64,000 bases of DNA from Bin75 sp965212135 (GCA_965212135.1 OZ243044.1:62001-126000); one strand, 5' to 3'. Counted from the stretch's first letter, positions 44,621-54,325 are shown. Made by a program: numbers and translations. Notes: generated by a model not told the origin, from the letters alone.

Positions 44621-45982
44621 TTACGCGGAATCCTCGAGGGATTTGGAAGAAGGGATCTGGGTGACAATGAGGGAGCGGACCTGGTAAATCCCGGGCAATC
44701 CGGCTCCCATGGCATAGACCAAGCCTTTGGTTCGTGTTCCCAGCGCCAGTAGCCCGCGCCGGCGCCCTTTTCTGTCAATGCCGATGATTTCAATAGCGGG
44801 CGGGGCGAGGGCGTAGCGTTCAAGATTGTCTTGCGTCCGGCTGATGGACAATTCCGCGGGAAGGTCAACCAGGCGGCTGACAAACAGTATCACCGTCTGC
44901 TGGTCAATCCCGGCTGATTCCCTTCCTTCAAGATGCCAGGCTCCATGTTGCTGAATCAGGGTGTACTGCCAGTCGCCGGTTTTCACGGTGACCAGGGCAA
45001 TCTCCTCGGCTTCCATGCCAAATAAGCGTTTGTCCTGAAGGTGAAACACGTCACTCGGCAATTGTTTGAGAATCCTGGCCGGGATCCGATACACGGGGTC
45101 ATGCTCCGACGTCACGGCATAGGCATCTTCATCGGGAGCCATGGATGGAAAGAACGCAACGTGATGACTGTTTCGTCTCGTATGAACCGTGGCCGTCATC
45201 CAGGGGCGGCGAAGTTTGCTCAGCAGCGGTTGCTTGTCGGCCTGTGAATCAATAAATCCGGTCGCGGTTAAATTTTCGAGGGTCATGAGCAACGTGCCGA
45301 TGGCGGTGGTATCGGCCGGGGCCTGCACCGGAGCGGTGAAGTTCCAATGGGACGAAGGCCCGTGGAAAGAGTCACCACGCCGCAGCGCGATGCTCTGGTT
45401 CGACGTCCGGAGTTGTATGCGTTCAACCGCGGCACGGTCAAACGGCAGGATATCTTTCAGTCGGAAGGTGTTCAGGGTTTTTTTTCGGAAATCCGCAACC
45501 GAGAGCGTCGTCAACAAAATGTGTTCATCTGACCGGCGTTGCGCGTACAAAGCGGATGACAGGGGAGCCGTTGCACCCAAGGCGATGGCGTCGGTCTGCT
45601 CGCCCGTTGTGATTTCAATGGTCACATGGGGGTGGTGCAGGCCGTATGGCTCCGGCGTTGTCCCGTCTTCCTGAATGACCCGAGAGACCCTGCCGATTTC
45701 CAGCGCGCGCAACACATTTCCAATTTGGCGAGCATCGCCTCTGGTGGCGACCGGTTCGAGAATCCGCCAACGATTCCGTTCGTCTCGGCTCATTTCAATG
45801 CGTTCGGTTCGAGTCGTATAGACCACATGCGTCACGTCACGGTAATCAAAGCGCAGGAGGCGTTGAGCCTCGGTTTGTTGCACCGCCTCCTTTTCCATCG
45901 TGGGAATTTCAATGGTGGACACGTAGATGCCAAGCGCGATGAGCATGAACGCAAGGAGAGCCGTGGTGCGATAGGACGTCAT
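44621..45982 (-). CDS. DUF4340 periplasmic protein of Gld-like ABC operon
   Basis: 453 residues from the ATG at 45982. One N-terminal membrane segment (TALLAFMLIALGIYV), then a large periplasmic part with repeated DUF4340 modules (LLRFDYRDVTHVVYT, RWRILEPVATRGDARQIGNVLRALE and later copies around ALPAELSISRTQDNL). DUF4340 proteins are regularly encoded after GldG-like genes; the pair is thought to form the outside part of an ABC system. Exact function unknown. It is 16 bases after the GldG-like gene and last in the operon. Confidence 0.85.
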   Translation of the reverse strand: MTSYRTTALLAFMLIALGIYVSTIEIPTMEKEAVQQTEAQRLLRFDYRDVTHVVYTTRTERIEMSRDERNRWRILEPVATRGDARQIGNVLRALEIGRVSRVIQEDGTTPEPYGLHHPHVTIEITTGEQTDAIALGATAPLSSALYAQRRSDEHILLTTLSVADFRKKTLNTFRLKDILPFDRAAVERIQLRTSNQSIALRRGDSFHGPSSHWNFTAPVQAPADTTAIGTLLMTLENLTATGFIDSQADKQPLLSKLRRPWMTATVHTRRNSHHVAFFPSMAPDEDAYAVTSEHDPVYRIPARILKQLPSDVFHLQDKRLFGMEAEEIALVTVKTGDWQYTLIQQHGAWHLEGRESAGIDQQTVILFVSRLVDLPAELSISRTQDNLERYALAPPAIEIIGIDRKGRRRGLLALGTRTKGLVYAMGAGLPGIYQVRSLIVTQIPSSKSLEDSA

Positions 45983-45998
45983 GGAAGGAACACTTGGA

Positions 45999-47513
45999 CT
46001 AGAGACGGCGGCGACGGCGCCACACCGTGACACCGAGTAAAAGGAAGAGAAAAGGAATCGAGAAAACCTGTACCGCAAACAGCAGATGCTCTTGTGCGGG
46101 GTTGGGAATAAATGGTGCGAATGACGATTCTTTGGGGCTGAGGGCCATTAACGTGCCTTCATCCGCCAACCAGGCGACGGTATTGAGTAAAAAATCGGTA
46201 TTGCCGGGAAACGTGAGATAGGCGTTGCTGGCAAACGCCGAATTGCCGATGACCACCAGTGAAGGAGCGCCGGCGGACTCGGCGGTTCTCGTCAAGGCGC
46301 CCGCGAGAGCAAACGGGCCCTTGACGTCCTGCTCTTCTTCATATTCTGGAGTGCTCTTCGGATCAAAATTCGTTTCAGCCCAACTGTGCTCCGATGATTG
46401 CATCAGCGACGTAAAGGTAAAATTTGCGGCGGATGACGGGTCAAAAGACACGAATTGCAACACGGGGAGCACAATCGGAGCGGTAAAATCCCTGGTAATC
46501 TGATGGGTTGTAAAACGACGGACAAGTAACGCCGTCGGGTTCCCTTGGGCGATGCGATCTTCGGGGTCAACCACAATCCCCGGGCCAAGCGTGAGACCCC
46601 ATTGAGAAAGCCATTCGCCAAGTCCGGTGGTGAGTCGGGGGTCAAGCAGGAACAGGAGCCGTCCGCCTTCGGCGACGAAACGCGTGACCCGCCGGAGTTC
46701 TTGTTTGGCGAAGGCCTGGCGAGGGCCGGGAATAATGAGGACATCGGTGTCGTGCAGAAGGGCCGGATCGTTTTGGAATGTGCCGCGCGCAATGGTATAT
46801 CCTTGTGCCGCAAGTCGTTCCCCGGCCAGTGATAATCCCCCGCGCTCCTGGTCCGCGATGCGGCGTTCACCATGTCCTTCCAGAAAGGCAAGGCGTTTGA
46901 AGCGATCTTTCGTTGCACGGATCAACGCGTTCGTGAGATTCGTTTCCGTGGGTTTGGTGACGTGGACGGTCCGCGTGCCGCTTTCGACGACAGCCGTGTT
47001 CATGGTGGAAAGCTCATATTCACGAAATCTGGCAGGTTCTTTTTCGGGATCAACGTAGGTCGCGGAAATTCGGGGATTGGCATAGGTGTATCCCTCCAGC
47101 AAATCCCGATAGGTCCGAAACCCTTGACTGCCCTCATGAGCAAACACCGTAATCCTGATGTCCCGCGTCAGTTGTCCGAGAACGCGCAGGGTTTGCGGGG
47201 CTAATGAAAAGCGCTGCGTTTCAGAGAGGTCCCACCGGCCGCCATGTCGAACGGCTAGAAAATTGATGATGGTCAGGATGCCCATCATGATGCTAATGGC
47301 CATGATGCCGTTCAATCCCAGTCGCGTTGCTCGGGAACTGGAAAATTTTTTGAGCCGCGTCCAGTTTCCCGCTAGATAGACGGTGAGGCAGAGTAAGGCC
47401 ATTCCTTCCAACAGAAGCGTGGTCATTGGCCGACCCGGGTCAATCTGTGAGAAGACGAAGCCTCCCAGACCAAGTCCGATGCCCACAATGCCGAGAAGAG
47501 GGACTATTGCCAT
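45999..47513 (-). CDS. GldG-like ABC-transporter auxiliary protein
   Basis: 504 residues. Two N-terminal membrane helices, a third at about 70-90 (GIMAISIMMGILTIINFLA), a large periplasmic domain and a C-terminal helix (FAVQVFSIPFLFLLLGV) followed by a basic WRRRRRL anchor. The periplasmic domain has the GldG/IFT52-like pattern (RWDLSETQRFSLAPQT, AFLEGHGERRIAD, DVLIIPGPR, GGRLLFLLDPR). In Bacteroidetes GldG works with GldA/F in gliding. Homologues without gliding are common in other phyla and their substrate is unknown. It overlaps the permease gene by 10 bases. Confidence 0.88.
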   Translation of the reverse strand: MAIVPLLGIVGIGLGLGGFVFSQIDPGRPMTTLLLEGMALLCLTVYLAGNWTRLKKFSSSRATRLGLNGIMAISIMMGILTIINFLAVRHGGRWDLSETQRFSLAPQTLRVLGQLTRDIRITVFAHEGSQGFRTYRDLLEGYTYANPRISATYVDPEKEPARFREYELSTMNTAVVESGTRTVHVTKPTETNLTNALIRATKDRFKRLAFLEGHGERRIADQERGGLSLAGERLAAQGYTIARGTFQNDPALLHDTDVLIIPGPRQAFAKQELRRVTRFVAEGGRLLFLLDPRLTTGLGEWLSQWGLTLGPGIVVDPEDRIAQGNPTALLVRRFTTHQITRDFTAPIVLPVLQFVSFDPSSAANFTFTSLMQSSEHSWAETNFDPKSTPEYEEEQDVKGPFALAGALTRTAESAGAPSLVVIGNSAFASNAYLTFPGNTDFLLNTVAWLADEGTLMALSPKESSFAPFIPNPAQEHLLFAVQVFSIPFLFLLLGVTVWRRRRRL

Positions 47514-48274
47514 CGGTGTGAATCAATGACCCTGTGCGCAATGAACAACATGAGCACGGTCCCGGACAGGTAGTAGACCACGTCCTTGACTTCAACGAGA
47601 CCGCGAACCAGTCGGTCATAATGTGCGTGGAAAGCCACATAGGACAAGACGTTGCCGGCCATTGTGTCTCCCAGCAGTGCCCCAAGCCCGCCGACCAGCC
47701 AGACGACAAGCAGAATCCCAAAACTCAAAAAGGCCGCAATCACCTGATTCTCGGTCATGGCCGAGGACAGAATGCCGCACGCCAGGAACAATCCGCCCTG
47801 TAACGCCAGGGCCAGGTACCCGGTTGCAATGGGGCCCCACTGAAAGTGTCCATACAAGGACAGCAGGAGAGGGGCGCATCCCGTCAGAGAGAGAAGGCCC
47901 AAATAGAGAAGCAGCACACTCATGTATTTGGCCGATAGAATTTCGTTAATCCCGATGGGAGAGGTGAGCAGGAGTTCAAACGTCGCCAGTTTCCGTTCTT
48001 CGGCAAACAATCGCATCGTCAGGATAGGGAGGAGAAACATGAGAACGAACTCCAGACTGTAAAACAGTGAGCGGAAGACCAACTCGTTCAGATTCAGTTG
48101 GGCATAGGAGTTCTGGATTTGTAGCAGCCGAATCGTTTGCTGGCTTGCGTTCATCACCATCAGGTAGGAGATCAAACCGGAGACAAAAAGAAAAACCACT
48201 CCGACGACGTACAAAACGGGTGACACGAACACACACCGCAATTCCTTGGCGAGCATGGTCTGAAATGGCGTCAT
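47504..48274 (-). CDS. GldF-like ABC transporter permease
   Basis: 256 residues, ABC-2 type permease with six hydrophobic segments and the characteristic cytoplasmic MRLFAEERKLATFELLLTSP loop. It starts MTPFQTMLAKELRCVFVSP and is of the GldF class. It forms the membrane channel with the ATPase encoded just upstream (overlap ATGA) and is followed by the GldG-like and DUF4340 genes. The four-gene order ATPase-permease-GldG-DUF4340 is the usual one for this system. Confidence 0.9.
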   Translation of the reverse strand: MTPFQTMLAKELRCVFVSPVLYVVGVVFLFVSGLISYLMVMNASQQTIRLLQIQNSYAQLNLNELVFRSLFYSLEFVLMFLLPILTMRLFAEERKLATFELLLTSPIGINEILSAKYMSVLLLYLGLLSLTGCAPLLLSLYGHFQWGPIATGYLALALQGGLFLACGILSSAMTENQVIAAFLSFGILLVVWLVGGLGALLGDTMAGNVLSYVAFHAHYDRLVRGLVEVKDVVYYLSGTVLMLFIAHRVIDSHRWQ

Positions 48275-49269
48275 GCCGGCGATCGCTCATTGTGGCCGGA
48301 CGACGCGGAAAAATCGGGATGGTTGGGCGTGCGCATCCCGGACGGGTCGTCCTGTTGCGTAAGTTGGAGAAAGACGTCTTCCAGAGAAAGAGCAAGCGGC
48401 GTGAGCTCGAGTAGCCCGTACCCTTGCCGCACGACGAATTGAGCGAGGATGTCGCGAATGTCCCGTCCGGGTTGGCAGGCAATCGTACAGGTATGGGGCG
48501 CGGCGGTTGGAAAGACGTCAAGCACGCCGGAAAGCGTTCTGATGCGTTCTTGCCAGTCCGGTGCGGGCTGCTTCACGGTGAGGCGCATTTTCTCGGATTG
48601 ATGCAATCCGGCGGATAGCTGAATCGGAGCATCTTCGGCCACGATGCGGCCTTGGTGAATAATGACCACGCGATCGCAGACCGCGGTGGCCTCCGGGAGG
48701 ACATGGGTGCTCAGGATGATGGTGTGTGATCCGGCGAGACTTTTAATCAGCTTGCGTATGTCAATAATTTGCTTGGGGTCAAGCCCCACGGTCGGTTCAT
48801 CCAGGATGAGAACCGGCGGGTCATGAATCAGGACCTGGGCCAGCCCGACCCGTTGACAGTAGCCCCTGGAAAGATGTTCAATCACGCGATGCCGCACGGA
48901 GCCCAGTCCCATTTGCTCAATCACGTTGGCTTTGCGTGAAGCCACGCGTTGCGACGCCAGGCCTTTCACCCGACCCACGAACGTCAAATACTCATCCACG
49001 GTGAGTTCCCGATAGAGAGGCGGGGTTTCAGGTAAATAGCCGAGGCGTCGCTTGACTTCCATTGATTGCTCCAGGCAGTCAAAACCCGCGATACTGACTC
49101 TGCCTTCGGTGGGAGGCATAAAGCAGGCCAGGATACGCATCGTGGTGGTTTTCCCTGCTCCATTTGGGCCGAGGAAAGCCAGAATTTCACCCTTGTTGAC
49201 GCGAAATGTCACGTCATGAAGGACCGTGCGGTTTCCGTAGCGTTTTGAAACGTGTTGGACGGTAATCAT
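48271..49269 (-). CDS. GldA-like ABC transporter ATP-binding protein
   Basis: 332 residues from the ATG at 49269. Walker A FLGPNGAGKTTTMRIL, Q-loop GYLPETPPLYRE, signature LSRGYCQRVGLAQ (variant of LSGGQ), Walker B VLILDEPTVGLD and the STHVLPEA switch region. A C-terminal extension of about 100 residues (after IQLSAGLH) is typical of the GldA/NatA group. It energises the GldF-like permease downstream. The region upstream of it has no strong minus-strand promoter that I could identify. Confidence 0.92.
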   Translation of the reverse strand: MITVQHVSKRYGNRTVLHDVTFRVNKGEILAFLGPNGAGKTTTMRILACFMPPTEGRVSIAGFDCLEQSMEVKRRLGYLPETPPLYRELTVDEYLTFVGRVKGLASQRVASRKANVIEQMGLGSVRHRVIEHLSRGYCQRVGLAQVLIHDPPVLILDEPTVGLDPKQIIDIRKLIKSLAGSHTIILSTHVLPEATAVCDRVVIIHQGRIVAEDAPIQLSAGLHQSEKMRLTVKQPAPDWQERIRTLSGVLDVFPTAAPHTCTIACQPGRDIRDILAQFVVRQGYGLLELTPLALSLEDVFLQLTQQDDPSGMRTPNHPDFSASSGHNERSPA

Positions 49270-49660
49270 GACAACACAGACATGAAAAACTCTGGCATCT
49301 TCTTGAAGCGAAACTGCAATCACATGGCATGTCAGGGTATGCAACAGGGCAGGACCACTCCATCATACGGATGGGAGGAAATGTTCGTCAAGACGAGGCG
49401 AACTGCAGCTTCAGGGAGGAAGCACGATATTTTCGTTGACAATGACGGGGAATTCATTTATTAAATATATCGTTTAATTTTAATAAGTTGATTACCCGCT
49501 TTTTTACCCGCTTTTGTCCGCTTCTTCCGATTTCCGGTTTGCTGTAGAACCGAGTTGATGAGCTATGGGAAATTGGGGAAGACCAACAGCCTGCAGTACG
49601 ATAGCAGGTGTCTCAAGGAATGCAATGGAAGGGATATCAAGCAAAGAAGGAGGTAGTGGC
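49270..49660. other. Divergent intergenic region with AT-rich patch
   Basis: About 390 bases between the GldA-like gene and pal. No convincing gene. It has a marked A/T-rich stretch (about 49450-49490), a TTGACA promoter for pal, and two copies of ACCCGCTTTT a few bases apart (about 49493-49515). The expected 5' leader of pal is long (about 190 bases), so some regulatory structure is possible. Confidence 0.5.
49436..49464 (+). promoter_or_regulatory. Candidate promoter of pal
   Basis: A perfect TTGACA (49436-49441), a 17-base spacer and TATTAA (49459-49464) in an A/T-rich context. Confidence 0.5.
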
Positions 49661-50317
49661 ATGTCAGAAGGCAAGAATTCTATCGCCCGTATCCTTATTG
49701 GCATAGGACTTTTGGTAATGTTGTCGGCCTGTCAAACGTCGAAACAGGTTGAAGTCATGGGTGCCGGGGATTTATCCGCACAGTCGTCTGCCGATTCCGA
49801 AGGGAGTGCTCTTGACGGACGATCCATGGGCGAGGAAGAGTTAAAATTTGGAGAAAAACGTTTCGGCTCATCGGGTGCCCAAGGGGTGACTCCTTCCGAC
49901 CTCATGCCGGAAGGTCACGAGCGTATGGGGATGGGAGACACTGAAAGCATGGGAAGCATGAATCAGGCCGACAAGAGGATGCATTCCCCGCTGGCACCTG
50001 TCTTTTTTGATTATGACAGCCATGCGATTCGTGCGAATGCCGTCCGCGTGTTACAAGAGAACGCCAGACTCCTCAAGAGTAAATACCAGAATTCCCGTGT
50101 GTTGGTTGAAGGACATTGTGACGAACGTGGAACCGTCAATTATAACGTGGAATTAGGCAAACGTCGGGCTCAAGCCGTCAAGAAATATCTCATTGATCTT
50201 GACGTGCAGGAATCCAGGATTGATGTTGTCAGCTACGGGAAAGAGCGGCCGTTTTGTATGGAATCCGAACCGAGTTGCTGGCAACAAAATCGACGTGGAC
50301 ATTTTGTGTTGCCGTAG
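49661..50317 (+). CDS. pal: Peptidoglycan-associated lipoprotein Pal (OmpA-like)
   Basis: 218 residues from the ATG at 49661, preceded by AAGGAGG. The signal peptide ends in a clear lipobox LSAC (lipid on Cys at about 24). A Ser/Gly/Met-rich linker follows, then the OmpA-type domain: VFFDYDSHAIRANA, VLVEGHCDERGTVNYNVELGKRRA and VVSYGKERP, carrying the conserved Asp and Arg that bind diaminopimelate. Pal tethers the outer membrane to the cell wall, normally with TolA/B, whose genes are not here. Two C-terminal cysteines (FCMESEPSCW) may form a disulfide. Confidence 0.93.
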   Translation: MSEGKNSIARILIGIGLLVMLSACQTSKQVEVMGAGDLSAQSSADSEGSALDGRSMGEEELKFGEKRFGSSGAQGVTPSDLMPEGHERMGMGDTESMGSMNQADKRMHSPLAPVFFDYDSHAIRANAVRVLQENARLLKSKYQNSRVLVEGHCDERGTVNYNVELGKRRAQAVKKYLIDLDVQESRIDVVSYGKERPFCMESEPSCWQQNRRGHFVLP

Positions 50318-50340
50318 AAATTGTCGTGCATTCTTGATTG

Positions 50341-50385
50341 CAAGAGAGGGCTGAAGCGGGCTTTCCCGTTTTGGCCCCTCTCTTG
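50341..50385 (+). terminator. Strong hairpin after pal
   Basis: CAAGAGAGGG (50341-50350) pairs perfectly with CCCTCTCTTG (50376-50385). The 25-base loop contains a further CGGG/CCCG stem. There is no T run after the stem, so it may be a structural or rho-assisted end rather than a classical intrinsic terminator. It begins 23 bases after the pal stop. Confidence 0.55.
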
Positions 50386-50565
50386 ATGCTCCTCACAGGC
50401 ACATTTCTCTCCTGCAGTCAGTAAGCCGCCTCTCACACGTGAAACAATTGTTTCGCGTGTGCGTCTTTGTGGTTTCTCCGCATCTTGTTGATATTTTCTC
50501 CATGCGGGAAACAGGGATGGTCCCGCAGAGCCGCTCCGTCGGTCGGTAGCCGGCAAGGTCCTTGT

Positions 50566-52245
50566 ATGAAAACGAAAACCAGCGTGTTTGTGACGTTTGA
50601 AAACGAATTTGCTCCGCTCGGCGGGCTGGCAGCCGTCATGCGTTGGCTGCCGCAATGCATGGCGGAGCAGCGGCATGGCCGGTGTATTGCCATCACCCCG
50701 TTTTTTCGGGAGATCGTGAAATGCCGGCCCACTCTCCTGGAATCAATTTGTTCGACCGGCATCACCGTTGCCCTCGAATTTGACAAAACCAGACATGTGC
50801 TTGAGGTCTTTCACCACCGGGATGCGCACGGGTTGACCACGTATTTGCTTGATTCGCCGGGATTTTTTAACGCGCCATGCGATTGTGATGATCCATCCAG
50901 TCTCACGGCGCCGTGCAATCCCTATGTTGATCCGGCCAACCCCAACCACCTGCTTCGCGATGCCTTGTTTTTTTGCGCGGCCGTCCCGCGCGCGTTGGTC
51001 GCGCTGGAATACACCGAACATCTCATTCTCTGTCTTCAGGACTGGGAGGCTGCCTGTGTGGCGATGACGGCCAAAGAGGAGGGTCGTCTGACGTCGGTCT
51101 CGTGTCTGCTCACGCTGCATAATTCATATGACCGACGCGTGGCCGGTCAAGACCTGAAAGTCATTTCATCCCGACGTCTTGCCGGACGGACGGTGCTGTC
51201 AAAAATGGCGGTATTTTTGGATGGCCCCATCTGTACTGTCTCCAAACACTTTGCCTATGAGTTGGAACACGATCCGGTGCAGCGAAAAATTTGTGCGCCG
51301 CATTTGCAAAAACTCTTTCAAAAACAGACGGTTTGCGGTATTGATAATGGCGCGTTCGGCAAGCTTGATTTTCCACGAGAATCCAGAGACCGGGCGGCCC
51401 ATGGGCACGTCAAGCTGCTTCTCCGGGAAAAAGCCCGCCGTCGTCAAGAGATGATCACACACGTAAAAAATTCTGGTCAGTCACGAGCCTGGGGATCGTT
51501 GGACCTGACGGATTTTGACGGACCCGTGTTTCTGTTTTTTGGCAGGGATGATCCTCGACAAAAAGGGTATGACGTGGCTGCCGAAGCCATTCAGCGCATT
51601 CCGGCCGGTCGTGCCCGTTATATTTTTCTTCCCATCCCCGGTGATGAAGGCGTGGAAGGTTTATCGTTTCTCAAGAGGCTGGCCGGGGAGCGGGATGGGG
51701 AAGTCACGGTCTTCCCATTTCGAATGACCCAAGGCTATCGGGCATTGCAACGCGGGGCTTCCTTCATCGTGATGTGTTCATTCTACGAACCCTTTGGCGG
51801 CGCCACGGAGGGCTATGCGGTCGGTACGCCGGTGGTGGCGCGGGCAACGGGTGGACTGGTGCAGCAAATTGTTCCCTGTCCCGCGAAATGCCTGACCGGA
51901 GCCGTCACAACACTCAGCAGCCGGTACCATCACGTGTCAGATCCGCCAACCGGTTTTCTCTACCGCGAACCGAAATTGAACGCGAAAGACATGGAACATG
52001 GCTGGAGGAAAATTCTGGATTGCGCGTATTGGCCGCACCGTGACCGGGTGGCCGAGCGTTCATCCATTCCCGTCTTTGAATTGATGGTCGAACACGCCGC
52101 GACGGCTCTGCAGGATGCCGCAGAACTCTATGAAACGGACCAGACGAAGTACGCGAACATGATCGTGAACGGGTTTCACATGCTGGACAAATTTTCCTGG
52201 AACGCGGCGGTTCGTCGGTATCAAGAGATTTTCTCGACTCTCTAG
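50566..52245 (+). CDS. Starch/glycogen-synthase-like GT5 protein, divergent
   Basis: 559 residues from the ATG at 50566. GT-B glycosyltransferase: N-terminal FVTFENEFAPLGGLAAVMRWLP, LHNSYDRRVAG, TVSKHFAYELE, then FLFFGRDDPRQKGYDVAAEAI, and the donor-binding SFYEPFGGATEGYAVGTPVVARATGGLVQQI block. The overall order fits ADP-glucose glycogen synthase (GT5). The normal KTGGL lysine motif is replaced by PLGGL, and the protein is about 80 residues longer than bacterial GlgA. The sugar donor or acceptor may therefore differ. No branching enzyme or ADP-glucose pyrophosphorylase is adjacent. It converges on acsA. Confidence 0.75.
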   Translation: MKTKTSVFVTFENEFAPLGGLAAVMRWLPQCMAEQRHGRCIAITPFFREIVKCRPTLLESICSTGITVALEFDKTRHVLEVFHHRDAHGLTTYLLDSPGFFNAPCDCDDPSSLTAPCNPYVDPANPNHLLRDALFFCAAVPRALVALEYTEHLILCLQDWEAACVAMTAKEEGRLTSVSCLLTLHNSYDRRVAGQDLKVISSRRLAGRTVLSKMAVFLDGPICTVSKHFAYELEHDPVQRKICAPHLQKLFQKQTVCGIDNGAFGKLDFPRESRDRAAHGHVKLLLREKARRRQEMITHVKNSGQSRAWGSLDLTDFDGPVFLFFGRDDPRQKGYDVAAEAIQRIPAGRARYIFLPIPGDEGVEGLSFLKRLAGERDGEVTVFPFRMTQGYRALQRGASFIVMCSFYEPFGGATEGYAVGTPVVARATGGLVQQIVPCPAKCLTGAVTTLSSRYHHVSDPPTGFLYREPKLNAKDMEHGWRKILDCAYWPHRDRVAERSSIPVFELMVEHAATALQDAAELYETDQTKYANMIVNGFHMLDKFSWNAAVRRYQEIFSTL

Positions 52246-52355
52246 CAGGGCTATGGCGTTGTCTCGTGTTCGGCCTCTTTCTTCTTTCCTGCTTGTTTTC
52301 TCCGTTCCCGTGGAGCGCCTTGACGCCAATCAGCCGGAATCAGGAAAAGATTTCT

Positions 52356-52377
52356 TTGAGGAAAATTTATTCCTCAA
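52356..52377. terminator. Hairpin at the acsA stop codon
   Basis: TTGAGGAA (52356-52363) and TTCCTCAA (52370-52377) form a perfect 8-bp stem with a 6-base loop. It contains the acsA stop codon (minus strand, 52367-52369) and stands between two converging genes. No long T run follows on either strand. Confidence 0.4.
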
Positions 52378-54253
52378 GCGTTGAAATATCTCCCGGGTCC
52401 TGGCCGAGTTCTTTGGCTTTCAGCACGCGGCGCATGATTTTACCCGAACGGGTCTTGGGCAACGAGGTCACCACTTCGATTTCTCTGGGAACCGCGATTT
52501 TCCCCAACTCCGTTTGGACGTGCTCTTTGAGGTGTTTGCTCAGTTCCGCCGTGCCGCGTTGACCCTGTTTCAGAATGACAAAGGCTTTGATCATCTCACC
52601 GGCGGTTTGATGCGGTTTGCCGATGACCGCGGCCTCGACCACGGCTTCATGACTCACCAGCGCGCTCTCCACCTCGGCGGAGCCGATGCGATTGCCCGCG
52701 ACTTTGACCACGTCGTCAGCCCGCCCCATGAACCAGAAATAGCCGTCGTCATCCTTGTGGCATACGTCACCCGCGGTGTAGCAGCCGGGAATGTTCTGCC
52801 AGTAGCTTAAGTAACGATCAGGATCGTTGTGTATGGTCCGCATCATGGAGGGCCAGGGTTTTTTGATAACCGCGAATCCACCACCGGCGCCGATACTCTT
52901 TCCGGTCTTATCCACGACGTCTGCTTCGATTCCTAAAAATGGTCGTGTCGCAGACCCCGGTTTCAGTGCGACACATGGGAGCGGGGTCACCATGATTGCC
53001 CCGGTTTCCGTTTGCCACCACGTATCCATAATCGGCTTGGTGCCGCCGGTGACGCGATGGAACCATTCCCATGCTTCGGGATTGATGGGTTCGCCGACGG
53101 ACCCCAGGATGCGCAGGGTGGAGAGATCGTGTTGCCGGGGCCAGTCTTCGCCGTACTTCATGAGGAGGCGAATGGCCGTGGGGGTCGTGTAGAAAATTGA
53201 GACGCCGTACGTTTCGATGAGTTCCCACCAGCGACCAGGGGTGGGGTAGTCGGGTTTGCCTTCCGCCATGAGGATGGTTGCGCCATTGAGGAGCGGGCCA
53301 TAGACAATATAACTGTGACCCGTGACCCAGCCTGGGTCGGCCACGCAGAAATACACGTCGTCGTCTTTCAGATCAAAGACATATTTGGCGGTGATGTAGG
53401 TCCCGACCATGTATCCGCCGTGTACGTGGACCACCCCTTTGGGTTTGCCCGTGGTGCCTGACGTGTAGAGAAAATAGAGCGGGGTCTCGGCGTCAAGAGG
53501 CTCTGCGTCGCAGGTGGTTGACTGTCCTGTGAGCCAGTCATCCCAATCAAGTTCTCTGTTGGCGTCCAGGTCAAGACCCGGCTTTTCTCGTCTGACCACA
53601 ATCGTCTTCTCTATGGTGGGACAGTTGACAATCGCCTGGTCCACCACTGTCTTCAGGGGAATGGGTTGGCCTCGATCGTAGCCGTAATCCGCCGTGATCG
53701 CGAGCCGGGCTTCGGCATCGTTGATGCGAGATTGCAGCGCGGGGGCGCTGAAGCCTGAATAGACAACGGAATGAATGAGGCCGAGACGTGCGCAAGCCAG
53801 CATGGCTATCACTTGTTCCGGAATTTTCGGAAGATAAATCGTGACGCGATCGCCTTGTTTCATTCCAAGACGTTTCAGGGCATTGGCGCAACGGTTGACC
53901 TGACGATACAGCCCGGCATACGTGAAGATTCGTTCCTCTCCTTTTTCTCCCACCCAAATGATCGCGACTTTGTTGGTTCGCCACGAGCGCACGTGACGGT
54001 CCAAACAGTTATACGTGATATTACAGGTCCCGCCGAGAAACCATTTTGCCCATGGGTAGTTCCATTCCAGGACGGTGTGCCACGGAGAGAACCAATCAAG
54101 TTCCTTGGCGACGCCGTCCCAGAATTTTTCAGGATTGGCGATTGACGCTTGATAAGCCGCTTCATAGTCCTTGATATAGGCCCGCTCCACGGTTGTCTCC
54201 GTCGGTCGGTAGATTGTTGATGTTTTCAATAACGTCTCAATGTGTTCTGCCAT
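52367..54253 (-). CDS. acsA: Acetyl-CoA synthetase
   Basis: 628 residues. AMP-forming ligase making acetyl-CoA from acetate, ATP and CoA. The P-loop-like YTSGTTGKPKG, MDTWWQTETGA (substrate Trp), and the GRADDVVKVAGNRIG hinge are present. The C-terminal catalytic lysine, the acetylation target, is in TRSGKIMRRVLKA. The hinge has Asn where most family members have His (GHRIG). A sigma70-type promoter is at 54326-54354. Metabolic role: acetate scavenging or recycling; a propionyl-CoA synthetase role is less likely given the Trp. Confidence 0.95.
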   Translation of the reverse strand: MAEHIETLLKTSTIYRPTETTVERAYIKDYEAAYQASIANPEKFWDGVAKELDWFSPWHTVLEWNYPWAKWFLGGTCNITYNCLDRHVRSWRTNKVAIIWVGEKGEERIFTYAGLYRQVNRCANALKRLGMKQGDRVTIYLPKIPEQVIAMLACARLGLIHSVVYSGFSAPALQSRINDAEARLAITADYGYDRGQPIPLKTVVDQAIVNCPTIEKTIVVRREKPGLDLDANRELDWDDWLTGQSTTCDAEPLDAETPLYFLYTSGTTGKPKGVVHVHGGYMVGTYITAKYVFDLKDDDVYFCVADPGWVTGHSYIVYGPLLNGATILMAEGKPDYPTPGRWWELIETYGVSIFYTTPTAIRLLMKYGEDWPRQHDLSTLRILGSVGEPINPEAWEWFHRVTGGTKPIMDTWWQTETGAIMVTPLPCVALKPGSATRPFLGIEADVVDKTGKSIGAGGGFAVIKKPWPSMMRTIHNDPDRYLSYWQNIPGCYTAGDVCHKDDDGYFWFMGRADDVVKVAGNRIGSAEVESALVSHEAVVEAAVIGKPHQTAGEMIKAFVILKQGQRGTAELSKHLKEHVQTELGKIAVPREIEVVTSLPKTRSGKIMRRVLKAKELGQDPGDISTLEE

Positions 54254-54325
54254 GACTGCGTCCTCTTAAAAGCCTCACCGCTGCCGCTGGAAGGGGTCAG
54301 TGAACCCACTGCCGATACCCGTTCC

